This document shows positions 47,572 to 57,990 of a stretch of DNA of 64,000 bases, piece after piece (within the stretch, counting starts at the first letter, position 1; every line of letters starts with the position of its first letter). Made by a program: the position numbers and the translations under genes. Below the pieces are notes generated by a model, which made no database searches, was not told where the DNA came from, and saw only the letters and a list, made by a program, of their open reading frames with translations. The DNA is from Persicaria tinctoria (taxonomy: Eukaryota > Streptophyta > Magnoliopsida > Caryophyllales > Polygonaceae): NCBI GenBank assembly GCA_037127255.1, contig JBANSL010000013.1, positions 23,469,688 to 23,533,687 of the forward strand. Direction: 5' to 3'.

Positions 47572-48195
47572 CTAGATGCGGTCTAAAGCGGAGCCTTCTA
47601 AACAGTGCCCATGGTAGAGGGCTTCAGTGCTGCTTGAAAATGGAAAGAAATCGACCTCTTCTTCAATGATTTTGCTCGTCACTTTTTCATGTCTTACCTC
47701 TAATTGTGCTTGCCGTTTTTCGGACGTGGCTTCTTGGTTGCTATCATTGATTACATCTTCTTTTAACGACCATTGACGTGGTTTGTCAATCGCGAATACT
47801 CGTCCGTCGCCCTTTTTAAGCGAGGGTAGGTAACAAACTCTGCTTTCCGCTTGCTCTCCTCGAACTTGCCCTACTTTTCCATCAAAGCATGGGAACTTGA
47901 TACCGAAATGGTAGATTGAGCATGCGACCTGAAATTTGAAAAGACTGACTCGGCCCATGATGGCATTGTAAAAAGACGGCAGTCGAACCACGGTAAATTC
48001 TATCATATGAGTTCTTTTGTTGGGAGTTGTCCCTAATGTCAAAGCTAGTTCGATGGTCCCAGCTAATTCGACTTCATCTCCTGAGAAAGAGACAAGCTTT
48101 CCTGAGTAGCGACGCAAGCCACTTTCCGCGATCCCTAGTTGTTCGAAAGCGCTCCAGTAAAGGACATCCATCGAGGATCCATTGTCTACCATCAC
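47572..48195 (-). pseudogene. Protease region of the Tat-like element
   Basis: 207-residue frame beginning MMVDNGSSMDVLYWSAFEQL. The aspartic protease signature D-[TN]-G-S is at residues 4-7, here with Asn in place of the usual Thr or Ser. Then LALTLGT, MIEFTVVRLPSFYNAIMGR (flap-side strand and I-x-G-R motif). Linker follows towards RT. The first Met is internal: the coding text continues upstream with stops. Confidence 0.82.
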
Positions 48196-48658
48196 TCGTT
48201 TATTTTATTGGTTTCTAGCTGCACATGAATGACCACGGGATCCAAATGCGGCATCCTGAGGTCACGAGCGTCAGAAACAGAAAAATATAATACCGTGTGT
48301 TTAACGGACGCTTGTCTGATCGGCCTCGCGGGTATAATCCCCTTTCTTTTCCCATGGCTGCGTATGGGGGATTGTACTGTTGGGGTGGAGCAACAAGAGG
48401 GTTGCATTGTTATGGTGGCGCGATGGGTTGAGTAGGAGCCAATGGGGGCGTAGATTTGTAAGGGCACTTCTTTTTTAGGAAGAGCCAGTGGAACTCCATA
48501 AATAGGGGGAGAGATCTCGTCAGGGTGTGCCATCATTACATTTGTTGGGGCATCATGCGGGCTCGGGCCAATTCGTTGGTTGTATTATACTTCCGGTTGG
48601 CGAGTTTGGGGTGGAGCAGCGGGGTACTACCAATGGGGGCGGTTGCGTGGCTGGTTTT

Positions 48659-49624
48659 CTAGTCCTCCCTTTCCGTGGAATCTATTGGCGGTTTTATGGA
48701 AAAATGAGGGTTTTGCCTCACTGGTCGCGAACCTGAGCTAGCAACCTCCATAGCATGGATCTGTATAGTGACGAGCTCCCGTATTTCATCGTAGTTTTTA
48801 GGCTTATTTCTAAACAAATAAATCTTGAAATCTCCTTCGGTTAGATTGCCCATTAGTATAGTGCTCGCGGACTCTTGATTAAACTTCGGGATCTGTACTA
48901 CCATATTGGTGAATCTGCTGATGAAATTTCTGAAAGATTCAAATGACCCTCGTTTGATGGAATTGAGGTTCAACATGGTCCGTTTCCGCGTGCGAGCGCT
49001 TCCAAACTGAGTGTAAAAAATGCCTAATAGCTGAGCGAAGTTGTTGTTGATGGATGATCGGGCCAAGTTGGTGAACCGCGTTAAAGCTACTCCGCTTAAT
49101 GTAGATGGAAACGATCGGCAGAAAATATTATCATTATCTTCATTCATCCCCATTGATGTTGTGAATTGGTTCAAATGATCAGTGGGGTCAGAGTCTCCTT
49201 TGTACTTTGCGATCGATACATCCCTTTATCTTTTGGGAACAGGTGCTTCTTGTATCGCTCTACAAAAGGCAGATGGGAAAGTGGGTTCGTCTCTACGAAC
49301 CGGGTCGGGTGCTCCCGACGAATTGGAGCACGATGACACATCCATGGCATTGCAGTCGTGGGCCCTTTTGTCGATGTTGTCGTTGTCGCATTTTAGTTCT
49401 GGGTTGGGCAGGTCATCGGTAGGGTTAGGGAAGTGGTTGAAAGTTGTAGGCGCTGGGTCTTGCTGCCGATAGCAACCGTATGGATCGTACTGAGGTGGCG
49501 CCTTGTTTGCTTGTTGCCCATAGTATGGATTTTGCATATATGCACCCGCGAAGTATTGATAGGGCGGTACCCGCCCCACGTCCCATATTGACCAAAAGGA
49601 GGAGGTGGAGCCACGTTCTACCAA
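48659..49624 (-). pseudogene. gag of the Tat-like element
   Basis: 49174-48659 (MNQFTTSMGM, FCRSFPSTLSGVALTRFTNL, QFGSARTRKRTMLNL, GSFESFRNFISRFTN, FRNKPKNYDEIRELV) is the retrotransposon gag core (Retrotrans_gag-type). 49624-49226 encodes the Pro/Tyr/Gln-rich N-terminal part in another frame. A frameshift therefore separates the N-terminal and core parts near 49200. Between 48659 and 48195 degraded text continues. No intact zinc knuckle was recognised. Confidence 0.82.
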
Positions 49625-49901
49625 GGTTGCTGAGGAATATTCTCGTCGAGGTGGGGTTGTGCTTCTTCGTTGGGGGGATTGTTGAGGTTCAAATCCGCTG
49701 GCTTCTCCGGCGTCGTGATGCTGGTTTTTAAATTCTTCGCCGAACTATGTGAAATTCATGATCCTTGCAAGTTTGTTAGTATAGAGAGTAAAAATAGTAT
49801 TCATCGCGAGATTATGGAAAAAGATTTAAATAATTTCATATAAATAGAAAAAACTAAATATAAGAAACGTATTTCTACAGGAACCTCTCGTCGTGAAATG
49901 T

Positions 49902-49919
49902 TCTCATAGACGGTGCCAA
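49902..49919 (-). other. Primer-binding site of the Tat-like element
   Basis: Minus strand TTGGCACCGTCTATGAGA directly follows the LTR end GGATCGCGTCA. It resembles TGGCGCCGTCTGTGGGA, the usual site in plant Tat elements. Confidence 0.75.
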
Positions 49920-50646
49920 TGACGCGATCCTGGAATTTCACCTATACTTATTACTTCAAGGTGATGATAGATGTCCTTAATTACCTGCAAGTATAACTGA
50001 GATGACGTTTATAGTTGGTTCATGCGTTAGGGGTCCAGGATGATCTTCGCGATTCCTTTGGCTCGCGATCAAGTAATCATTGTTCAATCGTCGTCCTTAA
50101 AGGAAGTTGTTCAAGCGACGTTCTTATTCCAGCAGCGTTCTTCTCCGATCAAAGACCTCAAGAGCTCAACTCCGAGGGATTTTAGGCCAGGGAGGATCGC
50201 AGAGCCTTTTACCTTCTCTCTTGAATCGGATCCCCTTTTTGAAGGCTCAAGGGAGGTATTTATAGAGAGGCTAAGCGAGTAGCTAGCTGGCAACCTCGTG
50301 GGCAGACAGGGTACACTTGTAATGCATGCCCACACGCTAAAGGTTTGAGCATCTACACGTGGCCACTTTAGTGGATATGTGCTTGGCCAGCAAGCTGCTT
50401 GCCTTTGTCTGATGGGGTAAGAGGTCTGCGGGCCTTGATTGCTCTGGGGGTATGTGATAAACGATGGGATACTAATCACAGTGCTTATGAGTCGTTTAAT
50501 TCGGAAGGGGGGTTTGGTCACGGTTTCGCCAAGTGTAGAACTCGCGACACACTTAGTCGTATGCAAGATACCTTTTGCGTTGGGGTGACCTATTTATAAC
50601 GTCATATCCTTGTTAGTTAGTGGGGCTATTTTCTAGGGCATCGTCA
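49920..50646 (-). repeat. 5' LTR of the Tat-like element
   Basis: Plus-strand ends TGACG at 49920 and CGTCA at 50646 form a 5-bp terminal inverted repeat. A minus-strand TATA box (TATAAATACC, 50255-50264) lies mid-LTR. The right flank is ATGGT; the matching duplication is lost with the other end. Confidence 0.75.
50255..50264 (-). promoter_or_regulatory. TATA box of the Tat-like LTR
   Basis: Minus strand TATAAATACC about 340 bp from the LTR inner end, a usual U3/R position. A second TATA-like motif (TATAAATAGG) lies near 50590. Confidence 0.5.
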
Positions 50647-50906
50647 ATGGTTGCAGATGGTCTAATTGTCTTCCCCTTCCCCCCACCCTTTCCTTCCCTT
50701 CCTTCCTCCCACTTTCCCCTATTACTCTCTTCTTCCCTTCTCTTCTTTTCTCCCACTTTCCCTCATTTCTATCCATCTTAAAATTATTATTTTTAACTAA
50801 AATTTTATTTTATTTTCTTCTTAAAAAAAATTCCTTCCACTTTCCCTCAATTCCTTCAACTTCCTTCATCTCAATTTCCCTCCATCTTACAATTATTTTT
50901 TTTACG
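50647..50906. repeat. Pyrimidine-rich tract
   Basis: CCTTCC/TTTCCC-rich on the plus strand, with CCATCTTA(A/C)AATTATT occurring twice (near 50774 and 50882). No gene. Confidence 0.6.
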
Positions 50907-51219
50907 GAAATTTCACGAGGTAATCTCGAGGTATCGCGAAATTCACGCGGTGACCACTTCTTTTACCTCTTTCATGTGGTACCCCTGAGGTTTGGGATTC
51001 TTTCACCTCGTGCCCCTCCCTCTTATTTTTTAACATTTTTCGTTAAGTTTTAATTAAAAAAAAAACAATATTCGTTAACCTGTACGTTTCTCACGCGATT
51101 TGCCCAAACGAGCAGGGGTGGAGGGAGGGGGGGCATGCGGTGGCTCGAGCCCCCCCCCCCCCCCCCCGGAAAAAAATACTTTCGTATATATATTCTGGGA
51201 GCTGATAAACAGAAGTATG

Positions 51220-51290
51220 TTGCAGCACAGCGGTCGCAGGCGTGTCTGGGAGCGGAGAGGTCCTGGGTTCGATTCACCTCTGCCCAGTTT
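51220..51290 (+). other. tRNA-like promoter fragment with oligo-T end
   Basis: GCACAGCGGTCGCAGG resembles an A box, GGGTTCGATTC is a near-perfect B box, and CCCAG-T9 would terminate Pol III. Likely a SINE-derived or tRNA-derived piece in the hAT element. Confidence 0.5.
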
Positions 51291-51390
51291 TTTTTTAACT
51301 TTCTCAACTCTGTTTTTTTTGAACTTTCTCAACTCTGTTTTTTCTTAACTTTCTAAACTCTGTTTTTTTTTAACTTTCTAAACTTTGTTT
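51285..51390. repeat. Short tandem repeat, TTTTTAACTTTCTMAACTCTG
   Basis: About four to five imperfect copies of a 24-26 bp unit (T-run + AACTTTCT(C/A)AACTCTG) following the tRNA-like piece. Confidence 0.85.
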
Positions 51391-51997
51391 CCCTCTTTTT
51401 CTTCATGTTCGCCTCTTCTTCTTTTTTTATATATAAATTTGTGAGCCTATGATTTTGCAATTTGTGATTTTGGTTTGGAATTGTAGTTGTATGAATAAGG
51501 TTTAGACTTATATTTGGTTTTTGAATTTGGGTTTTTGCTCTAATATGGTATGAACTTTGATGTATGAATTAAATTTGTGCTTTGTGGTATTTTATTTTTA
51601 GGATTATCGATAAGTTTATTACACAATCTAAGAAGCCATCTATTGCAATTTTTCATGAACTAACGAAAAAAAATTTGAGCCCCCCCGAACATTTTCCTGG
51701 CTCCGCCCTTGCAGACGAGAAACCCTTCGAGCGAAGAACTGCTGGACTCCATAGGCGAGCAACAGGCGGTCTCCGGCGTCGGCGGTGGTCTCCAATCTCA
51801 GATCTTCAATAAACCCTTCAAATTGCAATTCAAATGGAATTGATTAACCAAGATTAATTAAATCAAGGCTAATCCGATCAATAAACAATGGAAAATAAAT
51901 CCCAATTGAGGCATTGACTTTGTGAGCAAAATGAAATCGGATGAACCACGAAGCAATTTCACAACGAGATTAAAAAATTGCTCCGAGGTCATAGACA

Positions 51998-52200
51998 CTA
52001 TCGTGTAAGTGCGACAGATCTGGAACAATCAGTGGGAATTGGAGCGAATGCAACTACGACGAACAATACCTCGATCTGGGAGATGAGGAAGGTGTAGCCG
52101 CGGGACTTGAGGAAGAATTCAACGGCGCCGTTAAGAGTAGTCCCTGCCGGAGGAGAAGAAGTGACGGCACCTCCTCCAGCACCGACGGCCAATATGCCAG
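51998..52200 (-). pseudogene. Captured exon of unidentified gene
   Basis: Minus-strand frame with AVGAGGGAVTSSPPAGTTLN then GAVEFFLKSRGYTFLISQIE, immediately followed by GTATTG, a good donor; the frame beyond it looks intronic. The family was not recognised. Its position between the long inverted arms, GC content and clean exon end suggest gene capture by the element. Confidence 0.5.
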
Positions 52201-52589
52201 TGACGACATCAGAACAAGCTCCTTACCTTAGATCCGCTTGGGGAAATTCGATCACGATCCGCCGACGCCGGAGACCGCCTGTTGCTCGCCTGTGGAGTCC
52301 AGCAGTTCTTCGCTCGTAGAGTTTCTCATCTAGGCAAATCGCGTGAGAAACGTACAGGTTAAAGAATATTGGTTTTTTTTTAATTAAAACTTAACGGAAA
52401 ATGTTAAAAATAATAAGAGGGAGGGGCACGAGGCGAAAGAATCCCAAACCTCAGGGGTACCATGTGAAAGAGGTAAAAGAAGTGGTCACCGCATAAATTT
52501 CGCGATACCTCGGGGGTACCTCGGGGGTACCTCGTGAAAATTCTTTTTTTTTTAATACCAAAATTTGACATATTTTTTTTAAAAAAAAT

Positions 52590-52860
52590 ATTCACCGACA
52601 TCGAGGTCGACGCCATTAATGTCAGCGTTGTTGACGAAGACATCGCTGACGTCGATGTTGTTCATGCTGATCCCACTTACGTCAACGTTGCTAACGTCGA
52701 CCTTATACCATCGGGACGTCGACGTCTATGGCGTCGACGTTGCCTACGCCACTAACATCGATGTTGCTAGTGCCGACATTACCAATACCGTTAACCCTGA
52801 CATCAACGATGTTGACCTCGCTAACAATAAGACTTTGAGCACTGATAAGTTTATTGCTGA
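52590..52860 (+). repeat. Degenerate GACGTTGCTAACRTCGAY-type repeat with open frame
   Basis: Variants of (A/G)TCGA(C/T)GTTG and GCTAACGTCGAC recur with spacing that is often a multiple of three. Two overlapping plus frames stay open, one giving a repeated Asp-Val/Ile pattern (IADVDVVHADPTYVNVANVD). No known family; probably a minisatellite rather than a gene. Confidence 0.5.
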
Positions 52861-53525
52861 AGAGAATTTGCAAGTAGGAAATTCATTAATTTTTTTAGTT
52901 ATTAGAAGTATTAGCAAATGTATTAAAATTATTATTTGTGTAATGTGGGTTTATATAAGACATTAATTTAAAAAAAAAAAAGACATTGAAATTTACTTTT
53001 GAATGAAAAAATTACTGATAGGGCTATAATAAAATTAAATTTTATTACATTTATACAATTTTTAAGATTGTTTTTTATTGATGTCAACGGCATACTTTCG
53101 GACGAAAATCAATATCTTTGGGTGATCTTTAATCCAACAAAAATGAGAGACAATGGCTAAGCTTTGGCGATTGTATTTGCCGACAGACTGAATCCCCCCT
53201 CCCTAATAATATGGGCAATCTTACCGATCTATATACAAAATTACGGAAGATCATTAAAATATGCATGTTGCATATATTAACCATAAAAATGCATTAATAT
53301 ATAGATCAACATGCCATATACACGTGCAAGGGAATATATTATATTTTTGAAAACATAATGTTATACATAAGTTTAATTTGTAGATGCAACAAGCAATTAA
53401 GCAAGGGATAAAATAAATAAAAACGACCACATTGCCCCTTTATTATATCGATCGATCTTATAGTGAATCGATCCAATCAGCCATTATTTGAAAACCATGT
53501 TGATCATCAATCCGGACATATGGAA

Positions 53526-54165
53526 TTAGGCAGCTTTGGTGTGATGATCGTCGATGTGCTTGTTCACATTCATTATGAAGTCCAACTCCTTGGTTGGGTG
53601 AGGCGTGTCTTCGCTAAGTTTTTCGTACTCGAAAATCCACTTAACCTCTTTTTCTGTCGCATGGAGGTGGACGACCATGCTACTGAACCCCTCCAAAAGG
53701 TCTCCATCCAGCACCTTAAAACTCATTGTCTTGTTGTCTTCATCTATGTCCACCACTTGCCTCGTCGTGCATGCTTTCCCATCTACACAAAAAGGTTGCG
53801 AAATTAAACTAATTTATGGGCAGAAATGAGAACTCGATCAAGAATCACATATACATATTCAACAAATCTCGTTCCTGCTTGAACTGTTGTCAAAATCCGT
53901 CTCAATTTTGATTTAATGAATACTAACAAGAGTATGAATGTTGATTGATTAAATTATTACATATGTATATATACATACCGAGAGTATAGTTCCAGTAAAT
54001 TACAGAACCAGACTTGCCAAATTCGCCCTCAAGAAGCTCACATCCTTGGAAGTGAGTAGGAGAGATATCAGAGACGGCGTGCGGTTTCTTGGAGAAGAAA
54101 TGATGGACATGATGGCCATGGGAGCTCACTTCAGTCTCACCAGTTAGCTTTCCCTTGAGCCCCAT
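53526..54165 (-). CDS. MLP-like protein (Bet v 1 / major latex protein family), two exons, copy 2
   Basis: Exon 1 is complement 53979-54165 and exon 2 is complement 53526-53782. Donor GTATGT, acceptor TTGTGTAG. Spliced 444 nt, 147 residues, the same exon lengths (187 and 257 nt) and intron position as copy 1. Shared features: MGLKGKLTGE start, ELLEGEFGKSGS loop, VIYWNYT, then DGK. Differences from copy 1 are scattered substitutions, e.g. HHFFSKK for HDFFSKK and a terminal KAA for NA in the tail. An in-frame ATG at 54219 would add 18 residues, but the paralogue has no such extension and the family starts at MGLKG, so 54165 is preferred. Presumed cytosolic Bet v 1-fold ligand-binding protein. 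Confidence 0.9.
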
Positions 54166-54257
54166 TTTTTTCACTCTTAATATAGAATTTTGTATAGAGA
54201 TAGAAATGTAGAAAGCCAAGTTTGTAGCTTGTTATATGTATTGCACAAATTGCCCTC

Positions 54258-54266
54258 TTTATATAG
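54258..54266 (-). promoter_or_regulatory. Putative TATA box of MLP copy 2
   Basis: Minus strand CTATATAAAGAGG, 93-101 bp upstream of the chosen start, equivalent to that of copy 1. Confidence 0.6.
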
Positions 54267-54559
54267 AATTTCAGAATGTGAAGCTATATATGTTTATATA
54301 TAATATATTCAGCAGTTTTCTCACTTAAACAATTCAATACAATTATATATATATATATAGATTAATTGGCCAATAATTTGTTTGTCATAATTGAAATTTC
54401 AAGGGAGTAGCTAGGTTTTACAAAGTGAAAATTTCTGTCTGTCAAATTTGTTAAGTGCGCAAAGCCTCTTTTAGTTTTACCGCTACGTACACCTCTCGTC
54501 AATAATGGGTTATGGGTGATAAATTAGACCCTACCCATAATAATGCAGCCCGGATCTCC

Positions 54560-54905
54560 TACTCCCCCTTCGGTGCTCCCTCCCGTGTATCACAAAATTA
54601 TTCGGGTATAAATAAACATTGAAAACAAAGTTAAAAAATATTTTTGAATTCTATACCCTTATATTGATATATTTATAAAATTTTATTATGAAAATTCACG
54701 TTTTAAAAAATATTAGAAATTATTTTCTAAAATAATGGAGATTTTAATCATCTATATTTTTAAAACATGAATTTTAACAATAAATTTTTATAAACATATC
54801 AATATAAAGTTACAGAATCTAAAAATATTTAAAAAAAAATAAAATTTCAATGTTTATTTATAATCGAAATAATTTTGTGATGTACCGCAAGGATCACTGA
54901 ATGTA
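54560..54905. mobile_element. AT-rich MITE-like palindrome
   Basis: ATCACAAAATTATT-ATAAATAAACATTGAAA at the left is mirrored by TTTCAATGTTTATTTATAAT-AATAATTTTGTGAT at the right; outer parts GGTGCTCCCT and AGTGATCCTT are weakly similar. The target duplication is uncertain. Confidence 0.6.
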
Positions 54906-55059
54906 GCAGAGAATGCGGGCTGATAATAAGGGGTGATTACCTCGATGTCCTAATTTTTGGCCTTTATTAGGAAAAGGTCTCCCACCTCTTCCAAATTAGC
55001 TAAATGTCCACCGCCCCCTGTGCCCCCCCTCCCGCCTCATCAGTTTTTTTTTTTCTGCA

Positions 55060-56110
55060 TTTCCAAAGTTGCTGAAATGAAATTGTATAAACTTCTGTTT
55101 CAGCACATACAGTTTCAGTAATCCTTATTTCAAGTTTTTTTCCCAGTTTTTTTATCCAGTTTTTTTTTCTCGTGTTGTTGAAACGGAATTGTTGAAACTC
55201 CTGCTTCAACACATACGGTTTCAGCAACCCCTATTTCATTTTTTTTTCGCGTTGCCGAAACGGAATTGCTAAAACTGGAGTTGCTGAAACCAGAGTTGTT
55301 CTTTTTTTCTTTTTTTTTTCGCATCACCACTTCTGAAGTTGCTGAAATCGGATTTTTTTTCCAAAGAAATGCTGAAATATATGCTTGTGAGTAAGATATA
55401 GTAGCCCATACAAATTTATAAGAATTAATTTCCGCGTTTCAGCATAATGAATTTTGCTAATAAAAAATAATTTTGCTAAAATCGTGTTGCTGAAATTGTT
55501 GTTTTTTTTTCTTTTTCTTTTCGCGTCATCACTTCGACACTGGAGTTGTTGAATATGGAGGGTTTTTTTTTCAAAAATGCTGAAATGCTAAAAAAATGCC
55601 TGTGTGTAATATATAGTAACTCAAACAGTTTTATAAGAATTAATTTAAGCATTTTAGCATAATGAATTTTGCTATTAAGAATTAATTCCAGCATTTCAGC
55701 ATTCTACAAAAAGTTTCGACAAGGCAAAAAAATTGCTGAAATTGTAAATATCCAAAAAACTCAGTTTTTTTTTCTAGTTGTTTTTTTATTCCGCGTCACC
55801 ACTTCGACACTGAAGTTGCTGAAACCAGAGTTTTTTTTTTGAAAAAAAATGCTGAAATGCTGAAATAGTAGCTCGTACAATTTTATAAGAATTAATTTTA
55901 GCATTTCAGCATACGAATTTGCTAATAAGAATTAATTTCAGCATTTCAGATCACACAAAAAATCAAAAAACTAATAAGCTCCCCAAAAGTTTCAGCATTT
56001 CATCAGTTTTAACTTTCGGTTTCAGCATATTCGATTTCAACAACCTTTGTTTTAACTTTTTTTTTTCTCTTTTTCCCGCGTCACCACTTTGACACCGGAG
56101 TTGTTGAAAT
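55060..56110. repeat. Array of GTTGCTGAAA/TTTCAGCA-rich units of about 200-280 bp
   Basis: Units begin CGCRTCACCACTTC near 55320, 55522, 55793 and 56078. They contain GTTGCTGAA, AAAATGCTGAAATGCT, TTTATAAGAATTAATTT and AGCATTTCAGCAT in the same order. Short TGCTGAAA words occur dozens of times on both strands. Confidence 0.8.
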
Positions 56111-56448
56111 CGTGTTGTTGAAAATGAAATTATCCAATCGAATTCAATCCGAGCAATTTCCAAAAAACAGACCAAGCCCAAGGAACAATCTACTAGTAAC
56201 TAAAAGAATTTCAGAAATTGAAATCAATCCGGACATATCAGGTTTCTAGACTCCATAGTTAGCAAAACCAAAAGAAGCCCTCGTTTAGAAGTAGAATGCA
56301 AATTTCTATCTATCATTCACATACCCAATCTTAAACAACAAGACAATCAGAAGCTGTAGTTTACAACTTAAGTGCACAACTCACAAATTTGCCAAGGAAA
56401 TTGAAATCAAAACATAGACTAATCCAGAAGAAGAAGAAAATAGATTAC

Positions 56449-56612
56449 TCTCTCCTTGGTGGCAATTTTCTTCAGCTCAAGCTCTTCAATGGCGCGAGCA
56501 CGTCGAGCTTTAAGGGCCTCGAGCTCCTGTTCCACCAGAACCCCCCAATTCCCGCCTCTAGTTGCCGCATGAACCGCCTTGTTCACCACCTCCCACTTGA
56601 ATCCGCGAGCAC
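56449..56612 (-). pseudogene. Captured coiled-coil exon of unidentified gene
   Basis: Minus-strand frame reads KWEVVNKAVHAATRGGNWGV, then LVEQELEALKARRARAIEEL and ELKKIATKER, followed by donor GTAATC. Charged heptads suggest a coiled coil. Further GC-rich text upstream (to 56940) may be its 5' part. The family is not recognised. Inside the 9-bp-flanked insertion. Confidence 0.5.
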
Positions 56613-57060
56613 TCTCCCGTTACAGATGAAGAACAGGAGAGAGAGAGAGAAACATCGGCGGCGACTATGGCAAGTGAGAAAGAGAGCCACCATGAACAGC
56701 AACGGCGGTGACAATTCCTCGATCTCGCCCCCTCATCATCCGTCGCCGACTTCCGCAGATCCAATTGGAATCGAGTTCGATTGCAATCGGAGAAGCGGGC
56801 TAGAAGCTGCTCGACGAGGTGCTGTCGGAGTCATTCGAGATCGAAATTGGCGGAGGAGGAAGAGCGGTGAAGTGCCTGGCGGCGAGAGCGGACGACCTAG
56901 ATTCTCCGCCAGCGCACAGATTGTTTTGTCCAGCAGATAACTGAGCGATGTTTAGGGGAGGGAGGCCAAGATTTAGGTGACTTTTTGCTAATTTGGAAGA
57001 AGTGTAAGACAGTTAATTAATTTGACCTAAAATTTGATCATTCTACACAAATTTTCTCTG

Positions 57061-57765
57061 ATAATAATGGCATATTATCATGATTTTCTTTTTTCTGATC
57101 CTTCACATGCATCGGCAGAAAGTAGTATGTGGCAATAGTTTTTTTATTAGTTGGGCATAACTATACTTCACAGAAGATTTAATTTCCACCAACTGGCCAA
57201 ATAAATAAATAAATAAATAAAGATATCCATCTTGATTTCTATCATTTATTTTAAAAAATTTATATATAGAATCGAACAACTTTAAAAAAATTTATATATA
57301 GAATCGAACAACTTGGAATGATTTGGTTGAAGCAGGTGTATTGCGATATAAAAATATATCCCTTAGAAAATTTTAATTTATGCTAAAAAAAAGTATCTGT
57401 ATATGCACAAGATTGACGATAATAGAAATGTAATAATTAGGGTGTCTTTGGATTTCATTGTATTGTCGTTATAATGCAATTATTTTACCTCGTTTTATAC
57501 GTCCGTTTGATTGTAAAAATAAAAATCTTCTAAAAACCGAGGTAAAATCATAATTTAACCAAATAATCACATAAATAGAGATAAAATAATTGGATTTTAA
57601 TTAATATATCGTGGAATCCAAAAACATTATAATTTAAACACCTTAAAAAATTTATTAACCAAACACCACCTTATCATTTTGCATTATAAACATAATGCAT
57701 TTGGAATCCAAACACACCCTTAATATACACTGCGATTTAATTATTCTGTTCAAGAATGGGATCAC
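57061..57765. repeat. Segmental duplication, unit 2 distal part
   Basis: Matches 33960-34165 and 34785-34915. Contains an (AAAT)n tract near 57200, a 36-bp direct repeat (TTTATATATAGAATCGAACA, 57259 and 57291) and the Harbinger-type MITE. Confidence 0.7.
57440..57719. mobile_element. 280-bp Tourist/PIF-Harbinger MITE
   Basis: Ends GGGTGTCTTTGGATTTC and the inverted GGAATCCAAACACACCC are flanked by TTA (57437-57439 and 57720-57722), the Harbinger target duplication. No coding capacity. Confidence 0.8.
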
Positions 57766-57990
57766 TTGTAGACAAGTTCTTCATATACACTCGAGCGACG
57801 GACCTCAATTTTACCGTCGTAAAACTGTCCTAGGCGACGGACGTCGGCCTCACCACTGAAAATAAGCTCACGCAACCGACATGAGTAAATTTTGTCTCCC
57901 ATTAAACAGTTGGCCAGCCCGTGAACTTTGAAAACACCGGCGCTTATTAGGGTCCCATGGTTGTCCAATTGTTTTGCTCCTATTGTAGTG
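57766..57990 (-). mobile_element. CACTA terminus fragment
   Basis: Ends CTCCTATTGTAGTG at 57990, i.e. CACTACAATAGGAG on the minus strand, preceded by GCGACGGACCT / GGCGACGGACGTC subterminal motifs. No partner end found to the left. Confidence 0.5.

Larger units (their letters stand above)
46370..50646 (-). mobile_element. Tat-like Ty3/gypsy retrotransposon, 3'-truncated
   Basis: Minus strand: LTR 49920-50646, primer-binding site, gag, protease, RT and the start of RNase H, then sequence identity is lost at about 46540-46370. Integrase, polypurine tract and 3' LTR are absent from the window. Gag and RT wording (ACPKDSY, DAYSGYNQI-like) matches the Tat/Ogre group. Confidence 0.85.
51113..51711. 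mobile_element. 599-bp non-autonomous hAT element nested in the left arm
   Basis: Ends CAGGGGTGGAGG and the inverted CCTGGCTCCGCCCTTG (reading CAAGGGCGGAGCC) are flanked by 8-bp CAAACGAG (51105-51112) and CAGACGAG (51712-51719), one mismatch. The uninterrupted right arm of the host element shows the sequence without the insertion. Interior: a C21-type run, a tRNA-like piece and a short tandem repeat. Confidence 0.85.
50907..52543. mobile_element. Long-inverted-repeat (MULE-like) element with captured exon, left arm split by a hAT element
   Basis: Left arm 50907-51104 plus 51720-51790, right arm 52250-52543: inverted matches include GGTATCGCGAAATT, GAAACGTACAGGTTAA and, beyond the hAT insertion, GAAGAACTGCTGGACTCCA and AGGCGGTCTCCGGCG. 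Arms are ~270 bp. The right arm has one extra 13-bp step (ACCTCGGGGGT). The target duplication is obscured by flanking T runs. No transposase. Mutator-like assignment is inferred from long TIRs and gene capture. Confidence 0.75.
53220..54545. repeat. Segmental duplication, unit 2 proximal part (MLP copy 2 and flanks)
   Basis: Collinear with 10680-12055 through gene, 3' flank and proximal 5' flank, then continues with the text found at 33890 in unit 1. Confidence 0.8.
54546..57060. mobile_element. 2.5 kb insertion with 9-bp flanking repeat (MULE-like, weak TIR)
   Basis: Exact 9-bp repeats ATAATAATG (54537-54545 and 57061-57069) bound it. Unit 1 at 33945-33985 shows the uninterrupted flank (CACATAAAAATG then TATTATATATATCATGATT). 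Ends are CAGCCCGG and, inverted, CAGAGAAA: only CAG is shared, so it resembles non-TIR MULEs. It contains a MITE-like palindrome, a Gln/Phe-free TTCAGCA-rich tandem array and a captured exon. Confidence 0.65.

Noticed and set aside
53605..53829. Plus-strand frames over MLP copy 2 exon 2
   Set aside because: Antisense shadows of the spliced minus-strand gene.
54166..54219. Upstream ATG extension of MLP copy 2 by 18 residues
   Set aside because: Not conserved in the paralogue; the family begins at MGLKG; the extension would start within ~40 bp of the TATA box.
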